The position numbers and the translations under genes were made by a program. Of a DNA stretch of 64,000 bases, positions 8,487 through 17,720 are shown one piece after another; the first letter of the stretch is position 1; the number at the start of each line of letters is the position of its first letter. The stretch covers positions 1 to 64,000 of the forward strand of contig CAZGWD010000001.1 in the NCBI GenBank assembly GCA_964529415.1, written 5' to 3'. Under the pieces are notes generated by a model, which searched no databases, was not told where the DNA came from, and saw only the letters and a program-made list of their open reading frames with translations. The stretch comes from CAYMPH01 sp964529415 (GTDB lineage Bacteria > Spirochaetota > UBA4802 > UBA5550).

Positions 8487-11400
8487 ATGAAACGCATAAT
8501 TGAAATATTCACTGAAAACTGGCGTTTTTCTTTTATTATAACTGCTCTTCTTCTTGCAATTGGAGGCATATCTCTTCCGCTTCTACAGAAAGAAATACTT
8601 CCTCCAGTTAATTTCGCAAGAATAACAATTCAGACTATATACCCGGGAGCTTCCCCTGAAGAAGTTCAGGATAAAGTAACTACAGTTATCGAAGATGAAC
8701 TGCGCGGAATTTCAGACATTAAAGATATCCGTTCTGTCTCACAAAACAACAGAAGTGAAATTAGCATCAGGATTGATATAGACTCAAATAATTCAGAAAA
8801 TGTAATAAACAATATTCAAAGAGCAGTACAGCGGGCATCATCAAAACTTCCTTCCGAGGTGCTTGAAGCTCCTGTAATAATCGAACAAAAAGCAAGTGAG
8901 CTTCCTGTACTTGAAGCTGCAATTATCGGAACGAACAAAAACAGAGAACGGGATAAAATTGCAGAAAGACTTGAAGAGATAATCAATGACATACCAGGCG
9001 TTGCACAGGTAAGATTTACCGGCTACAGCGAAAGACAATTGCAGATAATGCTCAGCAGAGAAAAACTCGCTTTTCATCAGGTTGGACTTGTTGAAGTAAC
9101 ACGAGCAATATCCTCTCATATGCAGAATATACCTGCAGGATATATAGAGGGAGATGGTTCAAAAAAACTGGTAAGGGTAATGGGGAAAGTTTCCACACCA
9201 AGGGAAATCAGCGATATAATAATCAGAACCAATGATGCAGGGAATGCTATTAAAACCGGCGATGTTGCAATAGTTCTTGATTCAGGAAAAAAACCGGATG
9301 TAATAACCCGTATTGATGGGAAAGAAGCTCTTCTCCTTACTGTAACAAAAGAAGAAAATATTGATGCAATTAGTGTGCTGAAAAAGATTAAATCTGAAAT
9401 AGAAAAATTTAAAAAAACAATTCCAACAGGATATGATCTCCAAATTTATAATGATGCAGGGATCAATATATCCAATCGTCTGGAGATTGTTACATTTAAT
9501 GCTCTTGCAGGATTTATTGTTGTAGTGCTCGTACTCTTCGTTTTCCTTCCCGGCAGAATTGGAATTTTAAGCGCTTTGAGTCTGCCGATTTCAACTCTCG
9601 GAACTATTGCATTAATGATTTATCTTGGAGCAAATTTTAATGTTATAACCATGGTTGCTCTTGTAATCTGTTTAGGAAATCTGGTGGATAATTCTGTAGT
9701 TGTTTCAGAATATTATGTAAGGCTTAGAGAAGACGGCATGGAATCAAAACAGGCTGCCATAGAATCAGCCCATCAGTTCTGGATTCCATTCACTGCTTCA
9801 ACAATTACAATTCTTGCGGCATTTCTCCCAATGGTTTTTACGAAAGGCGTTCTCGGACAATTCATTAAATGGATACCAATAATAGTTTCAATAGCGCTTG
9901 TTTTAAGTTTAATTGAAGCTCTGACCCTCCTCCCTGCAAGGCTTCAGTTTTTTTCATTATCTAAAAAGAAGGAAAATTCACAAAAAAAATCCCGTTTGAA
10001 TGATTTAGAAAAAAAATTCGGGGAATTAATCAATTTTTCCATTAAGCGCAGGTCTATAACATACATGGCCCTGACTGGTTTAATATTCCTGGCAATTGCT
10101 GTTACTATTCTTTTTAACCGGTTCGAATTATTTCCTGCTGAAGGCGTTGAAAATTACACAGCACGTTTTTCAGCAGCTGCAGGAACTCCCGTTGAAAAAA
10201 CAGATATTATTGGCAGGGAACTCAATGACAGAATATATTCAGTTCTCGGCAAGGATACTATTAAGTCAATCATTACAAGAGCAGGACAGCAGCAGATCGG
10301 CATTGGCGATTCGCAGGCAAAACAGGGAGAACATGTAGGATTATTAATAGTAAACATTTTTCCGGATAAAGCAGCTATCCTTAATTCAAAAGATGTAATA
10401 ATGAAATTAAAAAAAATTGAAAAACCGGATGGCTGCGTTTCACTTTCATTTTCAAACATTCAGAATGGCCCTCCTGTCGGCAAGGCTCTTACAGTTACTT
10501 TCAAATCTTCAAATAATGATTCGCTTGCTAAGGCTGTAAAAACATTTACTGAAAAAGCAGGAAAAATCGACGGAATTCAAAATCTTGAAACCGACGAGGA
10601 ATCTACAGGCAGAGAATACAGGGTAATCATAAATGAAAAAGTTGCAGGCATGGCTCAGATAAATGTTGATACCATTGGAAGACAATTAAGAACAGCTCTG
10701 GAAGGAGTGCCTGTAGCTAAAATAAATAAAGACGGTAAAGATTTCGATCTGATAGTAAAATTCGACGACTCTGACAAATCATCACTTGCCAAACTTAAAT
10801 CGATTGATATATTATCACCAAGAGAACTCATGGTTCCTCTTAAAAATATTTCATCTTTCACAGAGGAAAATTCTCCGAAGATTATAAAAAAATATAATTT
10901 CAGAACTGCAGTTACAATTACTGCAGATGTTGACCCTGCAAAAATAACTTCTGCAGTTGCAAATTTTAATTCAAGAGAAGTTTTCCGTGAAATTAAAAAA
11001 AATATCCCGGATGTAGATGCGGTATTCGGAGGTGAAGAAGAAACTACAAGGGAATCTATTTTATCTCTTGGTATTGCACTTCTGTTAGCTGTTGTGGGAA
11101 TTTTCGCAACTCTTGTATTTACTTTTAAAAGTTTTTCAAAACCAATACTTATTTTATCCACAATTCCTCTTGGCCTTGTTGGTGTAATGTTTGCATTCGC
11201 CATAACACGGACTCCATTAAGCTTTATGGCTTTTGTAGGTGTGGTTGGACTTGCAGGAGTCGTCATTAACGCAGCAATAGTTCTTGTTGATTATATTGAG
11301 GAGCTGCGCATCAGGTATCCTTCCTGGAATCTGGCTGATATTCTCTCTAAAGCATCATCTGACCGTTTCAGGGCAGTAATGGCAACAGGCATCACAACAG

Positions 11401-11630
11401 TTATTGGATTACTCCCAACTGCATTGGGTCTTGGAGGATACGATTCCATTCTTGTTCCATTAACGCTTGCATTATCATGGGGGATGATCATAGGAACTCT
11501 TCTGACACTTGTTTGGATTCCTTCCGGATACATGATGCTCGAAAAGAAGAATTCCTCAATTTCTGCAATAACTGAAAATATATCATTAGAAAAAAAGAGG
11601 GAACCGGCGAGGAAAAAAACCAAGAAATAA
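8487..11630 (+). CDS. RND family efflux transporter permease (AcrB/CzcA-like)
   Basis: 1047 residues, the standard length for an inner-membrane RND pump with two repeats of six helices and large periplasmic loops. The N-terminus has the family signatures YPGASPEEVQDKVTTVIE and FPLL-type helix 1. Helix 4 carries GNLVDNSVVV: D401 aligns with the first of the two proton-relay aspartates of AcrB, while the second is Asn (N402). The second half has GLAGVVINAAIVLVDY, the equivalent helix-10 motif. The C-terminus is Lys/Arg-rich. No adaptor or TolC-type gene is adjacent, so partners must be elsewhere. The substrate cannot be predicted. An intrinsic terminator follows. Confidence 0.92.
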   Translation: MKRIIEIFTENWRFSFIITALLLAIGGISLPLLQKEILPPVNFARITIQTIYPGASPEEVQDKVTTVIEDELRGISDIKDIRSVSQNNRSEISIRIDIDSNNSENVINNIQRAVQRASSKLPSEVLEAPVIIEQKASELPVLEAAIIGTNKNRERDKIAERLEEIINDIPGVAQVRFTGYSERQLQIMLSREKLAFHQVGLVEVTRAISSHMQNIPAGYIEGDGSKKLVRVMGKVSTPREISDIIIRTNDAGNAIKTGDVAIVLDSGKKPDVITRIDGKEALLLTVTKEENIDAISVLKKIKSEIEKFKKTIPTGYDLQIYNDAGINISNRLEIVTFNALAGFIVVVLVLFVFLPGRIGILSALSLPISTLGTIALMIYLGANFNVITMVALVICLGNLVDNSVVVSEYYVRLREDGMESKQAAIESAHQFWIPFTASTITILAAFLPMVFTKGVLGQFIKWIPIIVSIALVLSLIEALTLLPARLQFFSLSKKKENSQKKSRLNDLEKKFGELINFSIKRRSITYMALTGLIFLAIAVTILFNRFELFPAEGVENYTARFSAAAGTPVEKTDIIGRELNDRIYSVLGKDTIKSIITRAGQQQIGIGDSQAKQGEHVGLLIVNIFPDKAAILNSKDVIMKLKKIEKPDGCVSLSFSNIQNGPPVGKALTVTFKSSNNDSLAKAVKTFTEKAGKIDGIQNLETDEESTGREYRVIINEKVAGMAQINVDTIGRQLRTALEGVPVAKINKDGKDFDLIVKFDDSDKSSLAKLKSIDILSPRELMVPLKNISSFTEENSPKIIKKYNFRTAVTITADVDPAKITSAVANFNSREVFREIKKNIPDVDAVFGGEEETTRESILSLGIALLLAVVGIFATLVFTFKSFSKPILILSTIPLGLVGVMFAFAITRTPLSFMAFVGVVGLAGVVINAAIVLVDYIEELRIRYPSWNLADILSKASSDRFRAVMATGITTVIGLLPTALGLGGYDSILVPLTLALSWGMIIGTLLTLVWIPSGYMMLEKKNSSISAITENISLEKKREPARKKTKK

Positions 11631-11643
11631 AATTTTAAAAATA

Positions 11644-11668
11644 AAAAACCCTCGTTAAGAGGGTTTTT
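11644..11668. terminator. Bidirectional intrinsic terminator
   Basis: Arms AAAAACCCTC (11644-11653) and GAGGGTTTTT (11659-11668) with a 5-nt loop, A-tract on one side and T-tract on the other. It separates the convergent RND gene and acyl-CoA dehydrogenase gene and can serve both. Confidence 0.9.
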
Positions 11669-11698
11669 TACTCTGCATTATTATTTTATAATTAAATT

Positions 11699-13396
11699 TT
11701 AATCATTCATCTTATACTGGCCTTTCATTGCAAAAGCATATTTTTCCCATATTTTCATAAACCTTTCATCATTTGTTTTAGGTGCCTTGATCATCTTCAT
11801 GCAGAAATCTTTCTGAGCATCTGTTGAGCTCGGCTTGGAATAGATATTTAGAGCAAATTTGGAAAAATCGCGAATCATAAAATCGAATATTTCATCAAGA
11901 AGATCATCTTCAATTTTATAAAGCTTTGAACTTTCGATAATAAGCTGACCATACGCAACAAGAGTTAATATTTCACCAAGAGCAAGCAGATAATCTATAT
12001 CTTTTGACTGCTCAGGAGACGGGCCTGCTTTAACAAGAAGTGATTTGAAAATATTAATCTGTTCTTTAAAAATTTCCACATTTGGAAGATTCACGCTGTT
12101 ATAGGCAATATTATAATCATGGAACTGAATTTTGCCAAGACCGCTCGTTGGACCCTGATCGAAAAGGAATGTATCATCAGCTGAATCATCACGTCTTGGA
12201 ATTTCTGGATAATCTTTCGGTTTAAAGAAATAATTTGCCATGAATTTTACAATCAGAGCCATGTTGACGTGAACAGTTCCTTCAAGCTTTGGAAGCATTC
12301 TTATTTCGTGAGTTGCCATCTGGAAGAAAGTTTCTTTTTCAAAGCCTCTTGCTGCAATAACATCCCAGAGCAGATCTATTACAGTTTCACCTTCACGGGT
12401 AACCTTCATTTTAACCATTGGATTATACAGCAAATATCTTCTGTCTTCAGCATTGGCTGTTCTCATATAATCTGTTGCCCTGTCTGCAAAAAGTTTCATA
12501 GCTGTGAGCCGGCAGTATGCATCAACAAAAAGTTTTTTAACATGAGGAAAATCTGTTACAAATTTTCCGTAAAGATTCCTGTTGGCAGCATGATCAATAG
12601 CTTCGTAGAATGCATGTGTGCACATTCCTATAGCTCCGAAGCCAAGATTAAATTTGCAAATATTAATTGTGTTCAGCATATCATCCCAGGCTTTCTTTCC
12701 CTTTTGAATGATATCAGCTTCTGTTATCGGATAATCATGCAGAGCATATTCAGCAACATAGTTTGCTTCAGGAACAGTGTTCTGGATGCACTCATATTTT
12801 TCATGTTTGGAATTTACTGCAAAAAAAACATAATCTTCTGTGTCAGCAATTTTACCGAAAGTTGATACTATTGCAGCTTCATTGCCGTTTCCGATATAGT
12901 ATTTATCTCCATTAGCTTTATAAGTACCGTCCGGCTGAGGATAAAGCATCATATCACTTGAATAAATATCAGCACCGTGCTCTTTCTCGGAAAGACCAAA
13001 AGCAAATACTCCGCCTTCTTTAAGAAGCTGGGCAGTTTTATGTTTTATCTCCTCGTTTGCGCCGATAAAAATAGGAGCAAGACCGAGCATGGAAACCTGG
13101 AATGTATACCAGTAAGTAATACCGAAAAACCCGGTTAGTTCTGCAAAACTGACATTACGGTAAGTATCCCATTTTGAATCAGGATCACCATAGCCGGCTG
13201 GCGTCATCAGCGTAGCAAAGACCTGCTCTTTCTTTAAAAATTCTACAAAGTCATAGTTCCATACTTTTGCAAGGAAATCCTCTTTAAGCTTCTTTTTTCC
13301 TTTTTTCTCAAAAAATTCAATCGTCTTCTGCATCATGTTCCGGGTTTTATCATCCGGAAACTTTCTGTCATATTTTTTAGGGTTTAGCAGGATCAT
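11699..13396 (-). CDS. Acyl-CoA dehydrogenase family protein (long form)
   Basis: 565 residues from the ATG at 13396, which is preceded by GAGGAGACGGTA; an in-frame extension to 13471 lacks support. FAD-dependent dehydrogenation of an acyl-CoA is the expected reaction. The protein contains the FGLSEKEHGADIYSS segment typical of the FAD/substrate-binding middle domain, and HVNMALIVKFMANYF in the C-terminal helical domain. It is longer than canonical 380-residue enzymes and belongs to the long group of about 560-600 residues, closer to the ACOX/long-ACAD type. No beta-oxidation genes or ETF genes are adjacent, so substrate and electron acceptor are unknown. Confidence 0.85.
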   Translation of the reverse strand: MILLNPKKYDRKFPDDKTRNMMQKTIEFFEKKGKKKLKEDFLAKVWNYDFVEFLKKEQVFATLMTPAGYGDPDSKWDTYRNVSFAELTGFFGITYWYTFQVSMLGLAPIFIGANEEIKHKTAQLLKEGGVFAFGLSEKEHGADIYSSDMMLYPQPDGTYKANGDKYYIGNGNEAAIVSTFGKIADTEDYVFFAVNSKHEKYECIQNTVPEANYVAEYALHDYPITEADIIQKGKKAWDDMLNTINICKFNLGFGAIGMCTHAFYEAIDHAANRNLYGKFVTDFPHVKKLFVDAYCRLTAMKLFADRATDYMRTANAEDRRYLLYNPMVKMKVTREGETVIDLLWDVIAARGFEKETFFQMATHEIRMLPKLEGTVHVNMALIVKFMANYFFKPKDYPEIPRRDDSADDTFLFDQGPTSGLGKIQFHDYNIAYNSVNLPNVEIFKEQINIFKSLLVKAGPSPEQSKDIDYLLALGEILTLVAYGQLIIESSKLYKIEDDLLDEIFDFMIRDFSKFALNIYSKPSSTDAQKDFCMKMIKAPKTNDERFMKIWEKYAFAMKGQYKMND

Positions 13397-13637
13397 TACC
13401 GTCTCCTCAAGTTTATTTTTTTTTGTTTGAATATCCCTTATTAAAACAAAAAAATTGATAAAAACTTCCAAATTTCAATATGACAAATTTGTACTTATAG
13501 TAATCTAAATCAATTCCTTTTTATCAGACCTTAAAAAATTCTATAATATTATTGCAGTAATTGATGCTATTTCCATATCCTGAAACAGGTACCCTGTTTT
13601 TTGCAAAGCAATTTAATCATTTCTGGAGTTATAATTC

Positions 13638-14423
13638 ATGCCTAAAAAATTATCAGAATTAAACAAAGAAGACTTAATCTCATTAAAAAACATTAAAATA
13701 ATTTTTTCTGATATGGATGGCACCCTGACAGAAGACGGTCTTTTTTCTCAGAAATTTTTTTCTGCTGTTGAAATATTGAAAAGAAAGAATATCAGCTTTT
13801 ATATTATTACAGGCAGATCAGCAGGATGGGCTGCTGCCTTGGCTGAATATCTTCCTGTACAAGTAATAATTGCAGAAAACGGATCAATCTTATTCAGGAA
13901 AATAAACGGGAATTTATCAATTGAATACCTGATAAATTTACCTTCAAATTTAAATGATCATAGAAATAATTTAAAAGAAATTTTTTTAAAATGCAGAGAA
14001 ACAATTCCAGGACTTGTTGAAGCAATGGATAACATGTTCAGGATTACTGATTTCTCAATTGATCTGGGCGATCTTTCACTTGAAGAAATTAATGAAGTGA
14101 AAAAAATTGTTCTCACAACCGGGTTTGATGTTACATCCAGTAATGTCCAGATTCATATCATGCCTAAAGGATTAAATAAAGCTGAAGGAATCATAAAAGC
14201 CTGGAGCAAAATATTTATTAAGCCATTTGATTCAAAACATGTTTTAACTTTCGGAGACAGTTTTAATGATGAAGCCATGTTTAACAGTAATATATTTAAA
14301 AATACTGCTGCAGTTTCAAATATTGAAAATTACCTGGATAAAATGCAGCATAAGCCAAAATATATCTGTTCCGGAAAGGAAATAAACGGATTATTGGAAT
14401 TAATTCCTTTGCTTGGTTCATAA
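13638..14423 (+). CDS. HAD-IIB family hydrolase (sugar-phosphatase type)
   Basis: 261 residues. Motif I is FSDMDGTLTEDG (D-x-D-G-T, catalytic Asp pair around residues 30-32). Motif II is IITGRSAGW. A conserved Lys lies in MPKGLNKAEGI. Motif IV is TFGDSFNDEAMF. This is the Cof/MPGP/sucrose-phosphatase branch (type IIB cap), a cytosolic phosphatase of sugar phosphates or related metabolites. It stands alone, divergent from the acyl-CoA dehydrogenase. Substrate not predictable. Confidence 0.85.
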   Translation: MPKKLSELNKEDLISLKNIKIIFSDMDGTLTEDGLFSQKFFSAVEILKRKNISFYIITGRSAGWAAALAEYLPVQVIIAENGSILFRKINGNLSIEYLINLPSNLNDHRNNLKEIFLKCRETIPGLVEAMDNMFRITDFSIDLGDLSLEEINEVKKIVLTTGFDVTSSNVQIHIMPKGLNKAEGIIKAWSKIFIKPFDSKHVLTFGDSFNDEAMFNSNIFKNTAAVSNIENYLDKMQHKPKYICSGKEINGLLELIPLLGS

Positions 14424-14458
14424 CTTTTTAAAAAAGTCTCCTAAGTCTGATTGGGTAC

Positions 14459-14737
14459 TTAATTACCTGAACAGTATTTTTTTCCAAAATTATTTGAAAC
14501 ACATTTCCCTGAGTTTATGCACTCTGCATCATTATTGCAGGATTTCCCTGTTTTACCGGAACTTCCGAAATCAAATTCCTTTTTTCTTATACATACTCCA
14601 TCATTGCACTGCATATTAAAACCGCATTCAGAATTATTGGTACAGGCTTCGCCAAGTTCCCTGCCTTTTAAATCAATCGATAATGCAAAAAAAGATATAA
14701 CACAGAAAACAAACAAAAGTATTAGAATTTTTTTCAT
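14459..14737 (-). CDS. Small Cys-rich secreted protein
   Basis: 92 residues with an N-terminal signal peptide (MKKILILLFVFCVISFFALS). The mature part carries two copies of a Dickkopf-like pattern: GEACTNNSECGFNMQCNDGVC and GKSC-NNDAEC-INSGKC-YC, each with four cysteines in a C-x5/6-C-x5-C-x3/4-C type spacing that should form disulfides. Such modules are common in exported proteins. No neighbour suggests a role. It is convergent with the HAD gene. Confidence 0.7.
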   Translation of the reverse strand: MKKILILLFVFCVISFFALSIDLKGRELGEACTNNSECGFNMQCNDGVCIRKKEFDFGSSGKTGKSCNNDAECINSGKCVSNNFGKKYCSGN

Positions 14738-14868
14738 TTATATTCTCCATAAATAAATTTGAAATTAATTTGAACCTTATACTGTTTTTAATACTTGATA
14801 AGTATAGTCTTTTCTGGGACACACATACTCTGGCAAATTTCCCCTCATTACAATTTAATGCAATACGC

Positions 14869-14897
14869 AAAAAAGCCGGCTTATCACCGGCTTTTTT
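14869..14897. terminator. Intrinsic terminator of the FMN glutamate-synthase-like gene
   Basis: AAAAAAGCCGG (14869-14879) pairs with CCGGCTTTTTT (14887-14897) across a 7-nt loop. It lies 22 bp past the stop of the minus-strand gene at 14919; both flanks have A/T tracts, so it could work in either direction. Confidence 0.9.
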
Positions 14898-14918
14898 TGT
14901 TAATTAATATATGTTAAA

Positions 14919-16562
14919 TTATCCTTTCAAGATTTTCTTTGCTTCAGCATCCTGATATTCAGAAATAAGCTCAATTCCTGTCAGCTTGCTTGTTTCTTCA
15001 TTACCTGCGAATAAATCTGTTCTGACAATTTTATCCAGAGAGAATTTCCTTGCCCCGGCCATAAGCTGCTGAAGTCCTGCTGCAAGCTTGTCTGCTGCTG
15101 TCCATGCTGCAATTGCACCAAATGGAATATTTTTCATTTCAGCTGCACCGACTTTCTTCTGAACATCATAATACCCGGAGAAGATATCCTCAGGCTTGCT
15201 TCCATTTTCAGTAACAGTTTTCGGAAGTTCTGACCAGTTGCCATTCAATTTCTCTTTTCTTTCAGGATGCAGAACTCCTTCAATATTTGAACCGATAAAT
15301 CCAGGTATCATAAGAGCTCTGCCCATACACACAAGTTTAACAAAAGGTGAACCAAGAGCGAGTGCTTTAAATATATGGTCTTCTCTTGCAAACCCGCCTG
15401 CAAAAGAAAGATCAACGACTTTCCTGCTTTTCTTGCTTAATATTTGTGCATACTCGCATGCTTTTGAATGGAGATATATTGATGGAACGCCCCATGTTTC
15501 CATCATATTCCATGGACTCATTCCAGTACCGCCGCCTGATCCATCTATAGTAAGAAGATCAAGATTCGCTTCAGTTGCAAGCTTTATTGACAATGCAAGT
15601 ATCTCCATACCATATGAGCCGGTTTTTAAAGTTATTCTAGTATATCCGAGGCTTCTGAGATATTTTACAGAACTCATAAAATCTTTACTTACTTCTTCAT
15701 AGTTTGAAAAATTAGTATATCCGAGTCTGCTGTGACGTGCAAAAGATTTTATTGCTCCGCTTTTATATCCTTCCTCAACTTCCGGCTTGGTAGGATCCGG
15801 ATCAACAACATATCCTCTGCCTTTAAGGAATTTGGCGTATTCAATATCATTTACCTGGATTTCACCGCCTATATCTTTTGCTCCCTGGCCCCATTTCAAT
15901 TCCATGATAACCTTGTCGCCGCCGTACTTTTTGGCAATATATTCAGCAACTCCGTTTCTTGTATCCTCAACATTCATCTGAACAATTATTGCTCCGTATC
16001 CGTCATAATATTTCAGATAAGTATCCACCCTTCTGTCAAGCTCCGGAGCTTTTGTTACTTTACCGTTTTCAATAACAGCCTGCTTGTCGATTCCTGCAAC
16101 ATTTTCTCCAACAACAATAGGATAACCCACAAGAGCTGCTCCTACTGCAAAAGATTCCCAGTATTTGGCAGCAATGAAGGTTGAACCAAGAGCGCCTGTC
16201 ATCATTGGTACGCGGAATTTTGTTTTTACATCTGTTCCGAATTCTCCATCAAGTTTAACATTCGGGAAAATACAGTCATCCGGATCATTGGATAATCCCT
16301 TTGCAAGTCCGCTTGAGCCGTAAACATAACCATTAATTCTTAAGGAATTATAAGATGCACCGATATGAATTGTGTTTGAACTTCCAGCTGTTACAGCTCC
16401 GAAGTCTCTTGGATATAATAATTTTCTTCCTTTCATACAGGAAACCCACGTTTCACACTTCCCCTGGCAGTCAGCTCTGCAAAGAGTGCATAAACCGGAT
16501 TCTGCCGGATTACCGCGGTTTACTGTTCCAAGTACATCATTGGATTTAGGCCATTGAATCAT
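14919..16562 (-). CDS. Stand-alone FMN-binding glutamate synthase family protein
   Basis: 547 residues corresponding to the FMN (synthase) domain of glutamate synthase without amidotransferase or GXGXG domains. Motifs include LKWGQGAKDIGGEI, the LTIDGSGGGTGMSPW loop, and the FMN phosphate site at FAGGFAREDHIFKALALGS. The N-terminus has five cysteines (C25, C28, C32, C36, C42), which could hold an Fe-S cluster; the usual 3Fe-4S motif after the barrel is absent. It starts at an ATG preceded by GGAGG. It is monocistronic, with its own terminator and the same paired operator architecture as gltB (see 16630-16705), so a nitrogen-related role is likely. The actual reaction of this stand-alone family is not established. 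Confidence 0.85.
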   Translation of the reverse strand: MIQWPKSNDVLGTVNRGNPAESGLCTLCRADCQGKCETWVSCMKGRKLLYPRDFGAVTAGSSNTIHIGASYNSLRINGYVYGSSGLAKGLSNDPDDCIFPNVKLDGEFGTDVKTKFRVPMMTGALGSTFIAAKYWESFAVGAALVGYPIVVGENVAGIDKQAVIENGKVTKAPELDRRVDTYLKYYDGYGAIIVQMNVEDTRNGVAEYIAKKYGGDKVIMELKWGQGAKDIGGEIQVNDIEYAKFLKGRGYVVDPDPTKPEVEEGYKSGAIKSFARHSRLGYTNFSNYEEVSKDFMSSVKYLRSLGYTRITLKTGSYGMEILALSIKLATEANLDLLTIDGSGGGTGMSPWNMMETWGVPSIYLHSKACEYAQILSKKSRKVVDLSFAGGFAREDHIFKALALGSPFVKLVCMGRALMIPGFIGSNIEGVLHPERKEKLNGNWSELPKTVTENGSKPEDIFSGYYDVQKKVGAAEMKNIPFGAIAAWTAADKLAAGLQQLMAGARKFSLDKIVRTDLFAGNEETSKLTGIELISEYQDAEAKKILKG

Positions 16563-16629
16563 AAAATCCTCCAGATAATTTTTTAATTTACAGTGTAAAA
16601 ATATAAAAAGACTGTAATTCTATACGGGC

Positions 16630-16658
16630 ACTATATTAACCTCTCAGTCAAGTGAAAA
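16630..16658 (-). promoter_or_regulatory. Predicted promoter of the FMN glutamate-synthase-like gene
   Basis: Reading the minus strand, TTTTCA (16658-16653) and TATAGT (16635-16630) are separated by 17 nt. The -10 is good and the -35 poor, as expected for an activator-dependent promoter. The paired palindromes lie directly upstream, centred near -44 and -75 from the inferred start of transcription. Confidence 0.4.
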
Positions 16659-16660
16659 TT

Positions 16661-16705
16661 TTACATATTTGTAACAATTAATATTGAAATTTTACATGAT
16701 TGTAA
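16661..16705. promoter_or_regulatory. Paired palindromic operator shared with gltB
   Basis: TTACATATTTGTAA (16661-16674) and TTACATGATTGTAA (16692-16705) are both TTACA-N4-TGTAA palindromes with centres 31 bp apart, i.e. three helical turns. The same pair recurs upstream of gltB at 31511-31560. The regulator is not identified; the spacing suggests two dimers on one face of the DNA. Confidence 0.55.
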
Positions 16706-16957
16706 TAATTTATCAGATTAAAAAAATTTAAATGAATATTTTTAACAAAAACTCTAATAAAGAAAATGATATGATTATTTTGGCTCATTGGGTTTATAAG
16801 GGAGTGATGCTGTTCTTCCCCATGTCTGCTATTGGAAGCTAGATCAATAAGTTAAGTAATTAAGCCCCAGCACTCAGATGAGAACTAAAGTGTTGTAAAT
16901 TTAATGAATTTAAATCAAAATAAAAATAAGATACAAAGTAACGAGGAATTGATTAAA
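16706..16957. other. Intergenic region with a possible structured RNA
   Basis: No coding frame is evident. On the plus strand CTCAT (16784-16788) can pair with ATGAG (16878-16882), GAGTG (16802-16806) with CACTC (16871-16875), CTG (16810-16812) with CAG (16868-16870), and CTTCC (16815-16819) with GGAAG (16834-16838). This gives a long interrupted hairpin of the general kind seen in 6S-like RNAs. No convincing promoter or plus-strand terminator was found, so this is only a candidate. Confidence 0.2.
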
Positions 16958-16984
16958 AAAGCCCCCTATGGGGAAGGGGGCTTT
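16958..16984 (-). terminator. Intrinsic terminator of the Hdr-MetFV-GOGAT operon
   Basis: On the minus strand a 10-bp stem (16984-16975 with 16967-16958, core AGCCCCC/GGGGGCT) with a 7-nt loop is followed by a run of T (complement of A16955-A16960). It lies about 70 bp after the metV stop and probably ends the ten-gene transcript. Confidence 0.85.
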
Positions 16985-17054
16985 ATGGAAACAGAAAATT
17001 TTAACTAGAGAAATATCTGCTTAAAAGGTACAGAAAAGTTTATTATTTAATTGA

Positions 17055-17720
17055 TTAAATTCTATGGTCTTCTCTGATTATAATTCTACTGCCGCCGCTA
17101 ATACTTGTATTCCAGTTCTTCGGAGCTTTAACTGTTTTTAATCTGTCAAGCTCGCCGATAGTTTTTAGTCTATGGTAAATCAATTGCCATGCGCACGGAA
17201 GGTCTGCTCTTACTTCACATCTGTCTTCTTTTGAACCGCCGCATGGACCATTCAGCATATGCTTTGCACATCTGGTAACAGGACAGATTCCGCCATATTC
17301 ATGAAGTACACAATTTCCGCATGCAATGCATTTTTCTGTCCAGGTTGCTCTTTCTTCAAGGATACCGATAAACTCTGTATCAAGACCTGCATAAACAGGC
17401 TTGTCAAAACGTTCTGCTATTGCCTGAACTCCTGCGCCGCATCCAAGGGAAAGAACAACATCATTTCTGCTTATCGCATCAGTTGCTTTTTCAATAAATA
17501 TATTGTCACACTGCCTTTCAATTGTAAGCTCTTCAACTTCAAGGCCGATATTTTTCAGACGAGATGAGATACGGAGCGCTGATGATATAATGCCAACCTC
17601 ACGCTCGCCCCCGGCAAGACATACTGTTACGCATGTGCCGCATCCCAATACAAGGACTTTCTTTTTCCCTGATAAAATATCTATCAGGCTCGGAATGCTT
17701 TTTCGCTGTGCTACTATCAT
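17055..17720 (-). CDS. metV: MetV, methylenetetrahydrofolate reductase C-terminal/zinc-FeS subunit
   Basis: 221 residues of the MTHFR_C (MetV) family, the partner of MetF in acetogen-type methylene-THF reductases. The C-terminal half has the signature CIACGNCVLHEYGGICPVTR followed by CAKHMLNGPCGG and a further Cys pair, which bind Fe-S/Zn. The N-terminal half has glycine-rich LGCGTC and LSLGCGAG stretches. Its ATG overlaps the mvhD stop by 4 bp. It is the last gene of the ten-gene operon, whose metF lies eight genes upstream; in known acetogen clusters metV and metF are adjacent. Expected role: electron transfer from the Hdr/MvhD module to MetF. Confidence 0.88.
   Translation of the reverse strand: MIVAQRKSIPSLIDILSGKKKVLVLGCGTCVTVCLAGGEREVGIISSALRISSRLKNIGLEVEELTIERQCDNIFIEKATDAISRNDVVLSLGCGAGVQAIAERFDKPVYAGLDTEFIGILEERATWTEKCIACGNCVLHEYGGICPVTRCAKHMLNGPCGGSKEDRCEVRADLPCAWQLIYHRLKTIGELDRLKTVKAPKNWNTSISGGSRIIIREDHRI

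Noticed and set aside
10110..10135. GGTTCGAATTA resembling a tRNA T-loop
   Set aside because: Inside the RND coding sequence with no cloverleaf around it.
10655..11266. 203-residue frame on the minus strand
   Set aside because: Antisense to the RND gene, no domain or ribosome-binding site.
12269..12865. 198-residue frame on the plus strand
   Set aside because: Antisense to the acyl-CoA dehydrogenase gene; no homology signature.
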